Source: Aquila chrysaetos chrysaetos (taxonomy: Eukaryota > Chordata > Aves > Accipitriformes > Accipitridae). Taken from it: a stretch of DNA of 64,000 nt. The DNA lies in contig NC_044005.1 of NCBI RefSeq assembly GCF_900496995.4, forward strand, positions 17,861,363-17,925,362, given 5' to 3'. Positions 39,101 through 54,100 of this stretch are shown piece by piece (within the stretch, counting starts at the first letter, position 1; the number at the start of each line of letters is the position of its first letter). The notes beneath the pieces are model-generated. The model had not been told where the DNA came from. It did not search any database and saw nothing but the letters and a program-made list of their open reading frames with translations. Both the position numbers and the translations under genes were made by a program.

Positions 39101-42100
39101 AAATGAGTGTTAAAATTCCAGTTTTACAAATATCAACAATATCAACAAAAACTACATTTCTTTTCTGTAATCACAAGTTCTTTTAAATTCAAAGCCATTC
39201 AATACGGAAAATGTTAAAATGATTTACTGTGCTAACTTACGTTTTGTTATAAAAGAAATTAAGTACAAAACCAAATGAGTTACTTCACTGAGATGAAGTT
39301 GATGAAGATGAATATTGTGTTTTCACATTATTCACATCCTCTCAACTTTTGCAGGACAAGGACCTTGCAGAAGAGGTGCCTGAAGCACATATATAAAATT
39401 ATTTTGTATGCAATAAAGACAAGTTTATCTAGGAATCTAGAAATTACTATCCTGCATGACCTTACCAAAACAAAGTTAAATTAAGTACATGGCAGTAATG
39501 CTTGGTTCTTGCTGTGAATATTCATTCCCTATACCCAAGTGAGCTAAAACACTGCCTGAACATAGACTTTTCCAGTATTCCATGGCTGAGAGGTAAATAG
39601 CGTTGCTTCAGGAATTTCTGGTGTTTTGGTTTTGTTTTTTTTTTTTTTTTTAAATAACTCAGAATCTAAACCACAATATAATTCTCCATTAAAAAAAAAT
39701 AAATCGTTCCACAGCCACAGGAAGGCATCTTTTCCACAAACACCAGTACTAACAAACTGAAGTGCTTATTTACTGTATCTTTCAAATTACATTTCAGTTT
39801 CAGCCTCATCCTTGAATTTACTCATAAATTCACAATTTTAAAAAGCCAGAGGGACTCTTAAGATCTAATCTATCCCTGCTGTGGTAACACAGGGCAGGGA
39901 ACCTTACTTGATAATTTCTTCAAGTCTGTAAGAGAAGTTACTGCTTTTTTGTCTTCCTGACACAATAACAGGTAGACAGACCTGGAATTTTAAAATATTT
40001 GTTCACTCAGAGACTAATCCTGTGTGGGTAGTTAACACGTTCTATTTATCAAAATAAAAGTTCCAGACTTTTTCTATTCCTATATGTGCAACACTGAAGC
40101 TTAGAGTAAAAGTTGATACTGAACTGAAATTTGCTTACGAAACACATTTAGCATCCTTTTGCAAAAAACTGCACAGTAATTATTAGAAACTGCCAATACT
40201 TGCATAATCCTCTTCCATTTTTAAATAAGCCCAATGACATCAATGGATAATTGAGATGATTTCAAGAAGCTATAGATGAACTCCTTATTTACAAAACCCT
40301 GTTGTTTGTGTGGTTCAGCAATTTTACTATCAGAGAGAAACAAAACTCTGAAAATGGAAAAGAGCCAACTGCCATCAGCTGATTCCTAAGAACACATCTG
40401 TACACTCCAAATTCATTATTGAGTATGAATGAATTAAGTTAGAAATCTTAAAAGCAGTTTTTAGGTTACCATTAAATAATTTAGAGACAGATCTTGCATT
40501 TAGAAGCAGTTAGGCAAATTGTACTCACCCTATTCCTTTAGCTATATGTTCCAGTTGCCGACACATGCAAGTTCTAACTTCATATTCCACATCCTGGCAC
40601 AGTGATTTTACCAAGGGAAGAATCTCTCTTTTAATGCTAAAAATGTGAACATTTTTTATTAATATACAGAACAAGAATATATAAAATCCACTCTGTAGTG
40701 CTCAAATTTTACACATATATTACTTTTAATGGCAATTTTTTTAAAACTAATTTATCACATGTGGTAAATGATTGTTCTGAGAATTTGCAATTATAAAAGA
40801 ATACTGTATGTCAGACACAAATATGTGCTATAAAGAAATAGAAAAGGGATTATTTATAGTCATTATAATTTGTTCATATTTCATCTTTTTTTTTTTTTAT
40901 AACTACAAAAATAGTAGGTAGGCTTAGAGATGCTGTCCTCATTTAATAACCATCTTCAGTATAATTTTTGAACAGCCACTGTAAGAATACAAAGAATTAT
41001 ATAAATGTAAGTGCAAATCCCAATTAAATGTCTCTAATACCTAATCTTCGGTATGCATGTATTGCCAAAGAGGTATTTGGGAAGAAAGTAGAAAAATAAT
41101 TTAAGATTAAAAGCTTCAGTACTGCAATGCCTTTATGCAAGTAGACCCAAGTATTCATGTTAAATCAATGGCAGATACAAAATAACTATTTTGAATTCTG
41201 TTTAAGTAAAAACACATACTACAACTTGGCAGAATCAGCCATTGTGTTTCCTTTCACTGCCCAAGATGCTGTCATGAGTACTCATAAAATATCTCTATCC
41301 AAATCCTTATGTTGTTGCAAAACTCAAGAAAAATAATATGAAGACATAGACAAGAAAATTTTCAAGCCAGCTTGCGCAGCCTCCACTCATTCCAGCGAAA
41401 ATTAATTTACTTCTTACAGAAAAATGTGGCCTCAAGTTTCAAAAATTGTACAAAGTCTTGGGAGTTTGGCATTTTAGAATACTCTGAAGTAGGGACTACT
41501 TCCAAAAAAGACTTATTTTTAACTAGCTGTTGGAAAAGAGAGTAGAAAAAGTAATGTTCTGTTCCAAGGTCCTGACTTTTTCAGTACTCTATAAAATAAC
41601 CTGGGAGTCATGTGAAATACAAAAGAAAAGTTTTTAATTATAGTATAAATTTTACAAGAAAAAATGGTGCCATTCCGAAGAAGAATGTGAAGATATGCTT
41701 ATATATTGCCTACTCCCGAGGCCAGATACAACCCCTGAGCCTATACCAAGACCACTCCTGCAAGGGGAATGAGAGTGTGTCATGAATCTTACTCAGCCTG
41801 CCACATTCTGAACCTGTGGATCCAGGTCTGTTTTCAGCCCTCTGAACTGCACTCAGAGCCCTCTACTAGAGGATCAGTATGTCCCAGAAAATTCTCAGCC
41901 ATCTTCTTAACATCTATCTTCTGTACAGAAACGGTGCTACTATCTGTTCACTGAAATGAGGGGTTTCCTACTTCTGAACAGCAAGGAATCATATTAAAGA
42001 AACCCAACGAAAGAAGGTATGATTATTTAACTTATTATGGCTAACTCTATTATAATTTCTCATAAGATTCCAAGTAATCTGGAAAGTCACTTTATTTTCA

Positions 42101-45100
42101 TGAGAATGTAACATCAAATAAATAAAAGCAATTGTGATTCTGCCAAATCTACAAATTTTGAAGATAAAGATTTGAAGGCTTTGGTAACATTCTCAAAAAA
42201 TACTACTTTATCATGCTCATTAACTTTTGCATGTCCAGGAACTGTAGTCTACATAACAAATGAAGGTGTAGGTAGATTCCTTTTGGTTGCTTCTAGTTCT
42301 TTTTTAATGAAGAAAAAAATCATAATTTAAAGAAATTTATTCCTAAATGTCTTGTCATGGTCCTGTTGTTCATCTTTACTTCTGAATTCTTGCATTTTGG
42401 GGCAGATAAAAATCATTACTAGAGTGGACCTCCTTAGCTAGACGTGGTTTGTGTGCATTTAGTAGCCCTCGGTAGATTTCTTTTGTAATGCAAAATCACA
42501 TGTGGCCAATTGTCTGGCTAGGAAACACATTTGGTGAAATTGTCATACTACTGTAAGACTGTGTAAACTGTCCAAGGAATGTACCATACCAACGGCTTTG
42601 GGCAGATAATTTATTCAGATTTACTTTCATCATTGCTTCCCTTTTCTGCACTGCTGTCCAAACCCACAGACACTGAATCTAAGAGCTGGACAGTATCAGG
42701 CAACAACAGTGGCTCCTGATACATCTCCATATAATTAGGAATAGAAAAAAAATATATCTACATGTTAAATTTGGTTAGATAAATAAAAAGTTAGGAACAG
42801 GATTCTTCTCTTTATGACAAGAAACTCTAAGATGATGAAGTTGTGTTTTGTCTCTGTAAATTGCAGAGAAATCCACTGTTTGGCTTTTTTCCTAGTAGGA
42901 AAAACAATATGGAAGAATGGCATGAAAATGGTACCCGTTTCAACCTGTGGAAGAACATACAAACTGAAGTTATAAACTGATGAACATCAGCAAGTCTGAA
43001 TATGCTAGTTATATAATGAACATTTTTTTATTAATTAATATCCAGATAAAGGGATCTGTAAAAAGAAAGCATTTAATTTTTGCAATAAAGTCTACTTCTC
43101 TTGTAGTAATTTTTGCCCACTAACAAAGAAATACTGGTGTATACTGTGGAATGAAAATATATGTACAGTCTACTTACATATGAGCTTCAAATTTGTTAGC
43201 TAATTTTCCCATGATTTTACAACTAACTAAGCGGGACTGAAGTGTTTGAGAAAGCTGTGCTTTGGAAACAAGTGGATTCAGGATCTGTATGAAAGAAAAA
43301 AGAAGAAATATGAACAGAAGAAATGTAAGCAGTAAATAATGCATTTCTCTTCTTAAAAAAAAAAAATCTAGAAAAACATATCCCAAATGTCATCTACCCC
43401 TTTCATGAAATTAATCAGTACTAACAATAATGATGCCTATGTATGTTAATAGTCTATTGGAAACCTGTATTTAAAATTCAGTGCTAATTATAGCATATTA
43501 AACCCATATCTTGGCCCAAATAGCATTTTATGATTCACATCACAGCCACAGTTTTACATTTGTCTACTTGTGTCTTTATTTTGAGACTAAGTTGTATATG
43601 AATATTTATAACTATTAGCCGGTAATTTTCACAAAAGTTGTTAAATAGGTTTCTGCACAAGAAAAAAAAATATGCAGAGAAAGGAAAAAGAATTCTCTCT
43701 GAGGTTCTTTCTCATAAGTTTTCCCAGGAAACACCTCTTCTGATGTAAAGTATTGAGGCAACGATCCCTCTCGATTATGCATACTTTGGGAATCTGTAGG
43801 GAAGAGGTTTCATTTCCATACAGACACAGAAAACCTGCATCTTCATTGGAGCTCTGATGTCATTTGTTGGATCACCTCTATGGTGCCAGAAACAAACTAA
43901 GAAAGGCCTGCAGAACATCATATTTAGATATCTTATTTTTTGCCCAGGAACAATCACAGAAATCCAGGTGCCAGGCTAAGATGAACATTACAGAGAGGTA
44001 TCTCCTATAGCCTGCCACAGTTCCTCACTCAATCTCTTTTGCAGAGCTCCACAAAAGGATAATAGACAGGGCAGGGAAGTCCGACAATATTCTAAAAGCA
44101 TTTTTCTCCTACTCTTACCAGCTGAAATATTGAGGTGAGGGCATCTTACCACTGTAAGGACAAATAGATCACCCAGACTAGAATTAGTACATAAGGTATG
44201 CTTCTAATTATAACGCTGCATAAAGAAACATATCATTAGTTACCTACAGAACTGTGTATTACTTGTTTGGTGTTTGAACTATGACAGCAAACACTCCATG
44301 TCTTGTAACACTAACTCGAATTACTGATACAGACACAGTCTGCCCCGTGAAGTGGCTGTTGCCAGAGATGGGATACTGGGTTAGGCTGACTTTTGGTCTG
44401 AGACACACACCTTTCCTTATGTCCTTGGAATCTGAGATTGTCCTATGATTTTTACTTACAAAAAAAATTAATAGCTAGAATATTCCAAGTTTTCTGATAC
44501 AAAGATCCTTCAAGTAACACGAAAGGCCCCTTTTCAGATTCAGGTTTCTGTATAGCTGCTGAATCAACACTGCTTTATCAGTTGTGATCTTCCCAAAGAA
44601 AATTTTTGTGGAAACTTACAGATGTGTTCCTAGAGACAAATCAGGGGAGAAACTCCATCTTGTTTAGATGGCACCTTTAAAATTCCATTACAATTAGATT
44701 TTGGAGGTGACTAGAATAATTTCCCAGGGGTTTTTTTTCCCAACATGACTTTTCACACATTAGAAGTTTATTTTTAAACTGTGTTGGATTTCAATTACCC
44801 ACTAATTTTAATGAGTATTTTTATACTACGCAAACAATCATATATTTAAATCTCCATATTGTTTTAAATTATAAACACACTAAAATATGCCTGTTGCAAA
44901 GCTTTTAAACTTAACAATGAAATATGAATACTTAAACCAAAACTGAATAAATTAGCTGAGTAAAGGTGAGTGACATTATGACTTAATGACAGATTTCCTT
45001 CCTCTTTCTTGAGCTACACAGTGAAAAATTAAGAGTGTTTGCAAGCCATTAGGTTTTTGGTACATCAAGAACAACCAAAATACACAATGAAATGCATCTC

Positions 45101-48100
45101 TAGCGGTCCCATTTAGCAGAAATCAGAATTTTAGTCCAGTAGCAAACAGAATGTAGTTTCTTCATGAAGACACAGAATGAGACGCTATGCTGTAAACCAA
45201 AACAGGATACATGAAAACATGTTACTTAGAATACTAACTGCAGTGGAAGTGTTACAGTAAGTAGTCTTTATTTGCTGAAGAACACTAAAATTTTTTAAGG
45301 TGACCTTCCTGTCTCACCTTTTAGCACATTCCTCTCTTACAGTATGTTCCACAAGCATTACTGTTTTCACAGGCATAGAACTGCCACAAATCTTACTTAA
45401 GTAAATCAGACTTGCAGGGAAATACAATCTTAAAAATATTATGAATTTGTTGTTAGCATAAGTGGGAGAATATTATTACCTCATGTCTGATAGTCTCTTT
45501 TGGTAAAGCTTCTATTACAGCAAGAAGAGTTTCTAGCCATGCATTGCTGACACCTGTTAGAAAGAAATGGCTTATATCTTACATTGTACATATATTGAGT
45601 ATAACAAAACACACATCAGTTTTACAAAATTAGTCCTCACTTTTTACAAGCACCTCTTCAAGGAGCTATGTATCTAAAAGCCACTAAATTAACATTCAAG
45701 ACTTCAAACTAAGAAGTAGGATAGGTGAGAAGCAAATTCTGTCCCCATTTCTTTTACCTTTTCAATTCCTGTACAAAAATAATAAAGATCCTGTTTGTTT
45801 TGAAAAGATCATTTCCCTCATTTAGAAGCATATTCTTTTCTTATGCCCACTGAAACTTTCTAGTTTTACAAGAGGCCATTTTTTTATTTCTTTGTACCCT
45901 AAAAATAGTGTCAAAGAAGTTAAGAAAAACTACTCATCGCAGAAGAAACCATCAACCATCCTCCCTCCATTTTCTCAGCTACTAAATTCTGGTACCTCAG
46001 TAGAAGCTTGGACTCAGTAACAACTTCGGGATTTAGTCCTTCAGACAAAGTGGTTTTGTCTGCTACATGCATGCTACAGCATGCAAAAATCTTTTCATTC
46101 ATGCAAGTCTAGATACAAAGCCACAGTGATTGCACTCACTGCTTTACACAGTACTGCACAGTCACTAAGGAAACAAAACATACAGAAGTAATCAGCCATC
46201 AGTACAGTTGCACAGCCCTGACCTGCATCTCTGTGTTCCAGGTTCTGGAGAATGATGTGTAGGAAGGAGTGGGAGTACGTATGAATGGACACTGACTCCT
46301 CTTGCAGAACAGTCAAAAATGAAACAGCAGCTGTTAACTGCATTTCCACTCCTGCAACATGCAGCACCTCCTGTATAATTACAAATTATATCAATTCAGA
46401 GCATGAGGCTGAAATGTACTGAAAGAACATTCAAATTTTTACATTCACTTTTAAGAGTGAATGTGCAACAAACTGGGTAAACTACAAAATTGGCTATAAA
46501 ATTATTTTCTCTTAACAGCAATTACTTGGAGATATTCAAATCTCTTATATTATAGCATGAACCTTTTAAGAAAAAGTTAATTATAACATTTTTTGTGACT
46601 TTCAGTTTCATCAATGCATATGTGTGGATTTTTCTACTTTACAAAATGTGAGGTAAAAACAGACCAGCCAATAATTGCACTTCTGCGGTTCATGCACATG
46701 AATTAAAAAGAAGTATTTCATTCATCCAGTGAGAGATACTAAAATAACAGAAGGCAATTTAAATTTCATCCCTTGCCAACTGACACAGTGCACAAATGAA
46801 AATGCATATATATATAGTATTAAGAATAAAGCAAGATGTATTTATCTAGGTAACTCGGCGTTTACTAGTCCCTAGCTTTAACATATAAGAATATAAATAA
46901 TTAGGCTGCCTTTAAAAGCATCAATTCAAAAGTTAAACAAAGATAATATGGGAATGAAATATACTAATTTTTTTTAATGAAACAAAAAGGCAATTTAAAT
47001 TTCACATTTATGCACACGCCAAAGAGCTTGCAGGATGCAATCTATGACATAGCATTCATTCTAAGTATGTACATATCTATCAGCCAGGTGAACATTCCAT
47101 TTGTTTACCTCTCTAAGCGTATCTCTATCTCATGAGAAAATAAAGTGCACTACTGTTAATGCTACTAAAGCATTAAACTCATTTTACAAGCGATTCCAAA
47201 CTCAGTAAGAGTTTAAAGCCTATTTAACACTTCATATATGTGGTTTGGTTCTTTTTTTAAAGCGCTTGAGATGAACAGTGTTTTCTCAGATCACATACCA
47301 AAAATCAACAATATGCTGATATTTTAATTTTTTAAAAAAATCAGCCTAGACCAGATTAAGAAAATATCTATTATGCACCTAAATATTATATAGCAGAGGA
47401 ATATTGCTAGGAAAATACAGTTTGCAGAGGACATCTGAGAAATTATTTAGTAGACTTCCCTTACTCCAAAGTAGAACAACAAGATGTTTTCATTACACAA
47501 ATGTCAATCAGTTTGTGTGTGCAAATGCATAAATTTTAGTTTACCTGATTTCAAAGAGAACCATTACTTATCTCTCAACAGCTGTCTCAGTTTACAGCCG
47601 TGTATATTTGTAAAAGCATTCTCTGTGCCCTTGCTACCCCAAATGAAAAAAACAAGCAGCACTGCGCAGTATACCAAAGTGTGATAAAATATTTGCATTA
47701 TATAGGCATGGAAACGTCCCTCTTGTTATCTCCACAGCCTGCCTCTGTCCTTGTTCCTCCATTGTTATTACAACAGCCACAGCCAAGAATAAGGACACCT
47801 ACCAATTTTGTACCTCAAATGTTTCTGGGATCAGAATACCTGTGGATACTGTTCTGGGATTCTGGCTTACACTTGTTCAAAAAATGATCCCCAAAATAAT
47901 CAAAAGAACTATCTACACCCTGTAGATGCTAAGTCACCACTGTAGACCAGAAAATAATGGAGCCGAATTCAATTTTATGTATGTATTCGCTTTGTACGCA
48001 ATGCAAACAGGGTTACTTACCCTCAAATAAAGTTCCCAAATAGTCTCTTCCACAGATCCACACAACTCTGGATAATCATGTGTGAGAACACATTCTCTGG

Positions 48101-51100
48101 ATGTGCCTCCTCATGGACCTCGGGAGACATTGAAATGTAAATTTCTAGATTGCTTACACACCTCCTGGCATTGATGTTTGCACTCAGAACTGTACAGTTC
48201 CCCATGTGAAAATGTACACGTCTCCTCATTCCAATTTCACTAAACTCAAGTTGAGTGACTTAAATCTACTTAATATAAACTTATTTATTTAGAAAGTAAT
48301 GTATTTTTTTATACATAGATCCTCCACAGATTCTTACTCTGGAGGAAAAAGGCTTTTCCTGTCTATCTTATTCAGACAAGCGTATTTAATGGAATTTAAG
48401 GGTATTAGCATGCTCTTGAACTATCCTAATGTCTACAAGTTAAACTCAGGCATCAAAACTTTCAAAATTTAGAAAGCTTGGCTCATTCCATTAATTGGAA
48501 AACAGAAAATTCTCCTCTAGTTTAATGCACTTTATGTCCTGCAGCAACAGATTTCTCTTGAAAGAATGCTGCAAGCAGAAACATTGTCAATTGGTTTAGT
48601 AACTGCATTGATATAACAGAAATCTTCATTTAGGACTAGAAAGACACAGAAATAATGGAGACTACAGAAGCTCAGATGCAATGATGATAGACCTTAAAAT
48701 CAATGTTAGGTATAAGACAGGATGAAAATCAACCCACCTCTTCTTAAACTATAAAGTCAACTAGGGAAAAAGAAGAGCTTTCAAGGGGAGACTGATATAT
48801 TAGGAAAATAAGTAACTGTGAAAATGAGTTTGGAACTAATCAGACAGCACCGAGTAAGGTTTGATGTATACACTTCAACAAGAGTAGCCACAGTTTTCTG
48901 CAATCACAGCATTTGGAAAAATGTCAGCTAGACACCTGCAATCTTCCTCCACTGCTTACGGTGGCAGTGCCGAAGGATGGAAAACAAGGAAAATACTACT
49001 AACATCATTTAAAAGGAGCCATTTGCTGCTCAAGAAATGCTGAGAAGAATGTCTAAGCTTTCACTAAATCTGCATTTCAATGACTTCCAAGGTTCATGAG
49101 GAGGTGCATGCAGAAATCCAGAGGGTGGGGATCTCTATGCAACAGAACCCATACAAGGATGACACTTCATTTTAACTGTAGAATTTTAAAAAATATTTCA
49201 TAATCTCATCCCTACGTTAACATCTAAATGATATACAATGTATTTGTTTTATTAGCATAACCAAAATACTGACACCCAATTTAATCATTACTTAGATCTG
49301 GCATATTTATTGACATATTGTATGTTTGATTTTGCTCACTTCAGACTTAAAACATGTATGTTAAATATATAAAGGGTCTTTGATACAATTTTAATTTAAT
49401 TAGGTTTTAAGGAATGATAAGCAATTTGCATATATCAATTTCTATATTTATTTATAAAACTAACCAGTTTTATCAATTTCTCACAAGTGAAATAAAAATG
49501 TGTAATGTATCCAGCCAGAACATTCCTTGCATTTATTTCTTCCTCTATCTGTTTTATCCTCAGCTCTGATAAAAACAGTATTTATTTTTGCTTTGGATTT
49601 CTCCAAGTATGCTAAATAAGTACACTGGTTTACCTACCCGGTTATGTGGTGACAATACTTTCAGATAAATAGCACCATGAAAGTACTATGCAACTCATTT
49701 TTCATGGACAAATTTGAATTCACAAATTATTTTTCCAAATCTACAGAAGTGAAACTAAGTGCAGTAATTTAAGTCAGTTTATTTCCCTGCAATGCCAGAC
49801 TACATTTGCAAGACTCTAATCTCAGTTGAGTTCAATTATGCCTTTATAGACTATAAGGGTTTCCATTTAATGGTCAGGACTATTCCTCCAGTAAAAACAA
49901 GGATAAGAAAAAAGAATCGGTCAAGTAGTTAATGATGCCTGTCGTGGTTTAACCCCAGCCAGCAACTAAGCACCACGCAGCCGCTCACTCACTCCCCCCC
50001 ACCCAGTGGGATGGGGGAGAGAATTGGGAAAAGAAGTAAAACTCGTGGGTTGAGATAAAAACAGTTTAATACAACAGAAAAGGAGAAACTAATAATGATA
50101 AGGATAACACTAATAAAATAACAATAATAATAATAAAAGGACTGGAATATACAAGTGATGCACAATGCAATTGCTCACCACTCGCCGACCGATGCCCAGT
50201 TATTTCCTGAGCAGTGATCCTCCCAGGCCAACTCCTCCCAGTTTATATACTGGGCATGACATCACATGGTATGGAATACCGCTTTGGCCAGTTTGGGTCA
50301 ACTGCCCTGGCTGTGTCCCCTCCCAACTCCTTGTGCCCCTCCAGCTTTCTTGCTGGCTGGGCATGAGAAGCTGAAAAATCCTTGACTTAGTCTAAACACT
50401 ACTTAGCAACATCTGAAAACATCAGTGTGTTATCAACTTTCTTTGCATTACTGAACTCAAAACACAGCACCGAACCAGCTACTAGGAAGACAGTTAACTC
50501 TATCCCAGCCGAAACCAGGACAATGCCAAATACTGTTTTGCAGTGAACATGGGTACAACGGAACTGTTCTTCTATTACAGATCAAATAAATACTAGATAA
50601 CAGAGCGCCATTGAAGAACCTGCTTTATAAGAGTATAGCCACAGAAAGAAATTTAATTCATATACATTCCAGAAAGTTTCAATTTATAAAGCTTAAACAA
50701 GAAAGAAACACTTAGATTTAGACTGACCTCATTATAATTTCACTCTTCTACCTCTGCCTTGAGCCCATTAACTTAAGTTTCATTTAATTTATCATCTAGG
50801 AAGGCATTCAGTTTGGATTTAAGTGACACTGCAAGATGAAAAACACACTACGTTTCTCAGTTATTTGCTCAAAGATTGATCAGATTTATTATTAGAACTG
50901 TCTGCTTAATTTCTAGTATTTCTGTCTTCAGTTCCTAGCTCTTCTTTCTTCATACACTGTTTTCAGTTGAATGTCCTTTATTATTTTGCAGGAAGATACT
51001 TTTACAAAGTAATTAAGTACTGCCTGATCTAAACACACTGAGCTCCAACTCCCACTGCACAAATATTTTCGAGGCCCTTGGCCCGGATCGTGCTCATGAT

Positions 51101-54100
51101 CATCCTTTTAATTTTTTTCTCCATCCCTATATAAAAAGCCTAAGCATAGAATCAAAAACTCTATTCCCATATTAGACTTTTTATTAAAGACAGAGAGGCA
51201 AAGACTACCATTTCTCCACATCCTGACAAATAAGGGTGAAAAAAACACAGTGTTTCTTATTACTCCTTCATTTCAGGAAGAACACTGCTCTCAAAGCAGA
51301 AACACCAGAGACAAAAATGGATTCAGTCTGTTAAACAGAAAATAATAAAAAAAAGCAAAACTTTTCTTGAAGCCAGTTGGTTGCTTTAGAAAAGAATGCA
51401 TTACAGATGTCAGAATAACACGTGGTAGTAACTGCAGAAACTTGGTGAAAATTTAAGGGTTTTCAATTAGTTTGCAACTTCAGATCACTCTTTTTCTCAA
51501 AACATTTTTTTATACACAGATATATATTTAAACAAAATGCCTATTGACCTGCATCTTATAGCACAAAACATGATAACTAGAAGTACTTCAATGTTTTCTA
51601 AACAATCGGTCAATCTATACTAGTCCTCAGTTCTGAGGACAACTATTTCTTGGCCGTTTGTGGAATTTAAATAATCAGACAAAAGTTGGAACAGCTCTTA
51701 AGAAATAGGAGTCTCCTGGGATCACAGAAGTTTCAGGAGATAATATTAAGTTGAAAGGTGATGTCTGATATTCACAGAATCACAGAACGGTTGAGGTTGG
51801 AATGGTCCTCTGGAGGTCATTTTGTCCAATCCCCCTGCTCAAGCAGGGCCACCTACAGCCAGAACATGTCCAGACAGCTTTTGAATACCTCCAAGGAGCA
51901 AGACAACAACCTCTCTGGGCAACCTGTGCCAGTGCTCAGTCACCCTTACAGTGAAAGGGTTTCCTGATGTTCAGAGGGAACCTCCGGTGTTTCAGTTTGT
52001 GCCCACTGCCTCTTGCCCTGTCCCTGGGTACCACTAAAAAGTGCCTGGCTCCGTCCTCTTTCCATCTTCCCTTCAGGTATCTATATATATTGATAAGATC
52101 CTCTCTAAGCCTTCCCTCCTGCAGATTGAACGCTCAGCCCTCTCAGCCTTTCCTCTTCATGGCCCTTCATTGTACTCTCTTCAGTATGTCCATGTCTCTC
52201 ATACTGGGGAGCCCGGAAGTGGACACAGCGCTCCAGGTCTAGTAGAGTAGAAGGTGGAGTAGAGGGTGGAATAGAGGGGAAGGATCACCTTCCTCGAACT
52301 GCTGGCAATGTTTTGTCTAATGCAGCCCAGGATGCTTTGCGGCAGGGGCACATTGCTGGCTCATGTTCAGATTGGTGTCCACCAGGACCTCCACGTCCTT
52401 TTCTGCAAAACTGCTTTTCAGCTGGGTGGCCCCCGGCTTATATCGGTGCATGAAATATTACTGAGTACACCTACCGCATGGAACCTAAGACTCCTCTGCA
52501 GTAGGACTTGCATTTAAATATCCTACAGAAGATTATTTGCTAAGTAATCATGTTGAGGACTACATACGTATTGGTTCCTCATCTTTCAGTCAATCACTTC
52601 ATAACAAATGAGCAGAATATAACTCATCACATTAGTTTTTCACAAATACTGAATTGTCCCTTGAGCAGCCTCTTTCTTAAGATTAGGAGACAGAGGGAGG
52701 ATTCAGTTTAAGACCAATTCCACAGGCAGTAAGAAATACACCAAGTAATTTTTCATAACATGATATTTTTTATGGAATTCTTTTATTAATGTAATGTTAA
52801 GGTAGCTGCCTTAAAAGTTAAAAAAAAGAAGCTGAGAGATATATACCCACAGCTTTTCAATAAAAGAAGCAATTCATTTCTTCAAAATTTTACTAAAGAA
52901 AACAATTAAATATAAATGAGAATTTACCAGAACAAACAAGTATCATTTTTGCATGGACCCACTTTGCTATTTAGTAATCATCTCCTCAGTAGATAGAAAA
53001 CTGTAAAACGTAAGCATGTGACTCAGCCATCTCACCTTTGTTACTAACATAATTGTATACTTTCTTATACCTAGCAATGAGAATCTGATACAGATACAGC
53101 AAGAAAATTCACAGCAGCTACTACAGAAGACTTTTTTCTTCTCACCCCTAAAGTGCTCGAGACAGAGAGGACAATGTAGCCACGGAGATTCTTAACATAA
53201 CTCAAACTTTCAATTCAATGTATTTCAGATCATCAAACTCATATTTAGCTTGAGTCAGTAACTAGTTAAACTCTGTCCTTCTGAAGCAAGTGATCTCAAT
53301 ACTCTTCTTAAGCATTACTTGTTTACAACAAGAAAATAACATTCCTGTTGGCAAATTGTGTTAAAAAGGGAAAGAGTTTTAAATCATATGGAGAAAAAAA
53401 ATTCTACAAAGTGTTCTGCTAAAATCATAACTGAATCACACTACTGAAAATATCAAACATATCTCTAAAAATGTATGGGGAAACTGAGTCTGTCCATAAA
53501 ATTATGAACACAACTCAATGCTTTGAAAATAAAATTTTTACAAGAAACCCTTGTGATTTTTACCTCTCTCACCATAGAGAGCACATACACTCAAACAGCT
53601 ACTACAGCCAAACTGCTACTAACAAACACAATGTTTCTTTAGCTGACAATTTGTATAAATTAGAACCAGGTTTATATCAAAGTGATCAATTGCCTGAGAC
53701 CAGGCCAGAGATGGTTCTAAATCAAAACTGATTTAATCAGATAAAAACTGTTAATGGTATCAGTAGAAGACTGACAATACACTGATCCGATGAAAAAAAA
53801 CCCTCAGAAATTTGCTGTTACCAAAATAACCCTTCAGATATTTTGATAACCAAAACCAACGTATTTTTCCACTCAGGTGGTAGCCTTTAAAATCACTGAA
53901 AACCACTCGAAGAGGCAGGCTAACATAATCAGACCTAATTTCTGTTGTAGCCTTAAATAGAGTTATTAGAGTTTTTTGGAGTTATTTAGCTTTAGAGTTA
54001 TTAGGCTTTGCATTTGTGTTTGTGATGCAGTTGTTCTTATTTGGCTGAAGCTGCTCCTTAAACCACACCTTAAATGAACTTTTTCATTTCTTCTAGGCAA

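Larger units (their letters stand above)
40637..46222 (-). other. PPP4R4 introns between exons 2 and 5
   Basis: Introns 40637-43177, 43285-45479 and 45554-46222. The middle one holds an old CR1-like 3' end at about 44345-44423. Otherwise I see nothing assignable. Confidence 0.75.
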
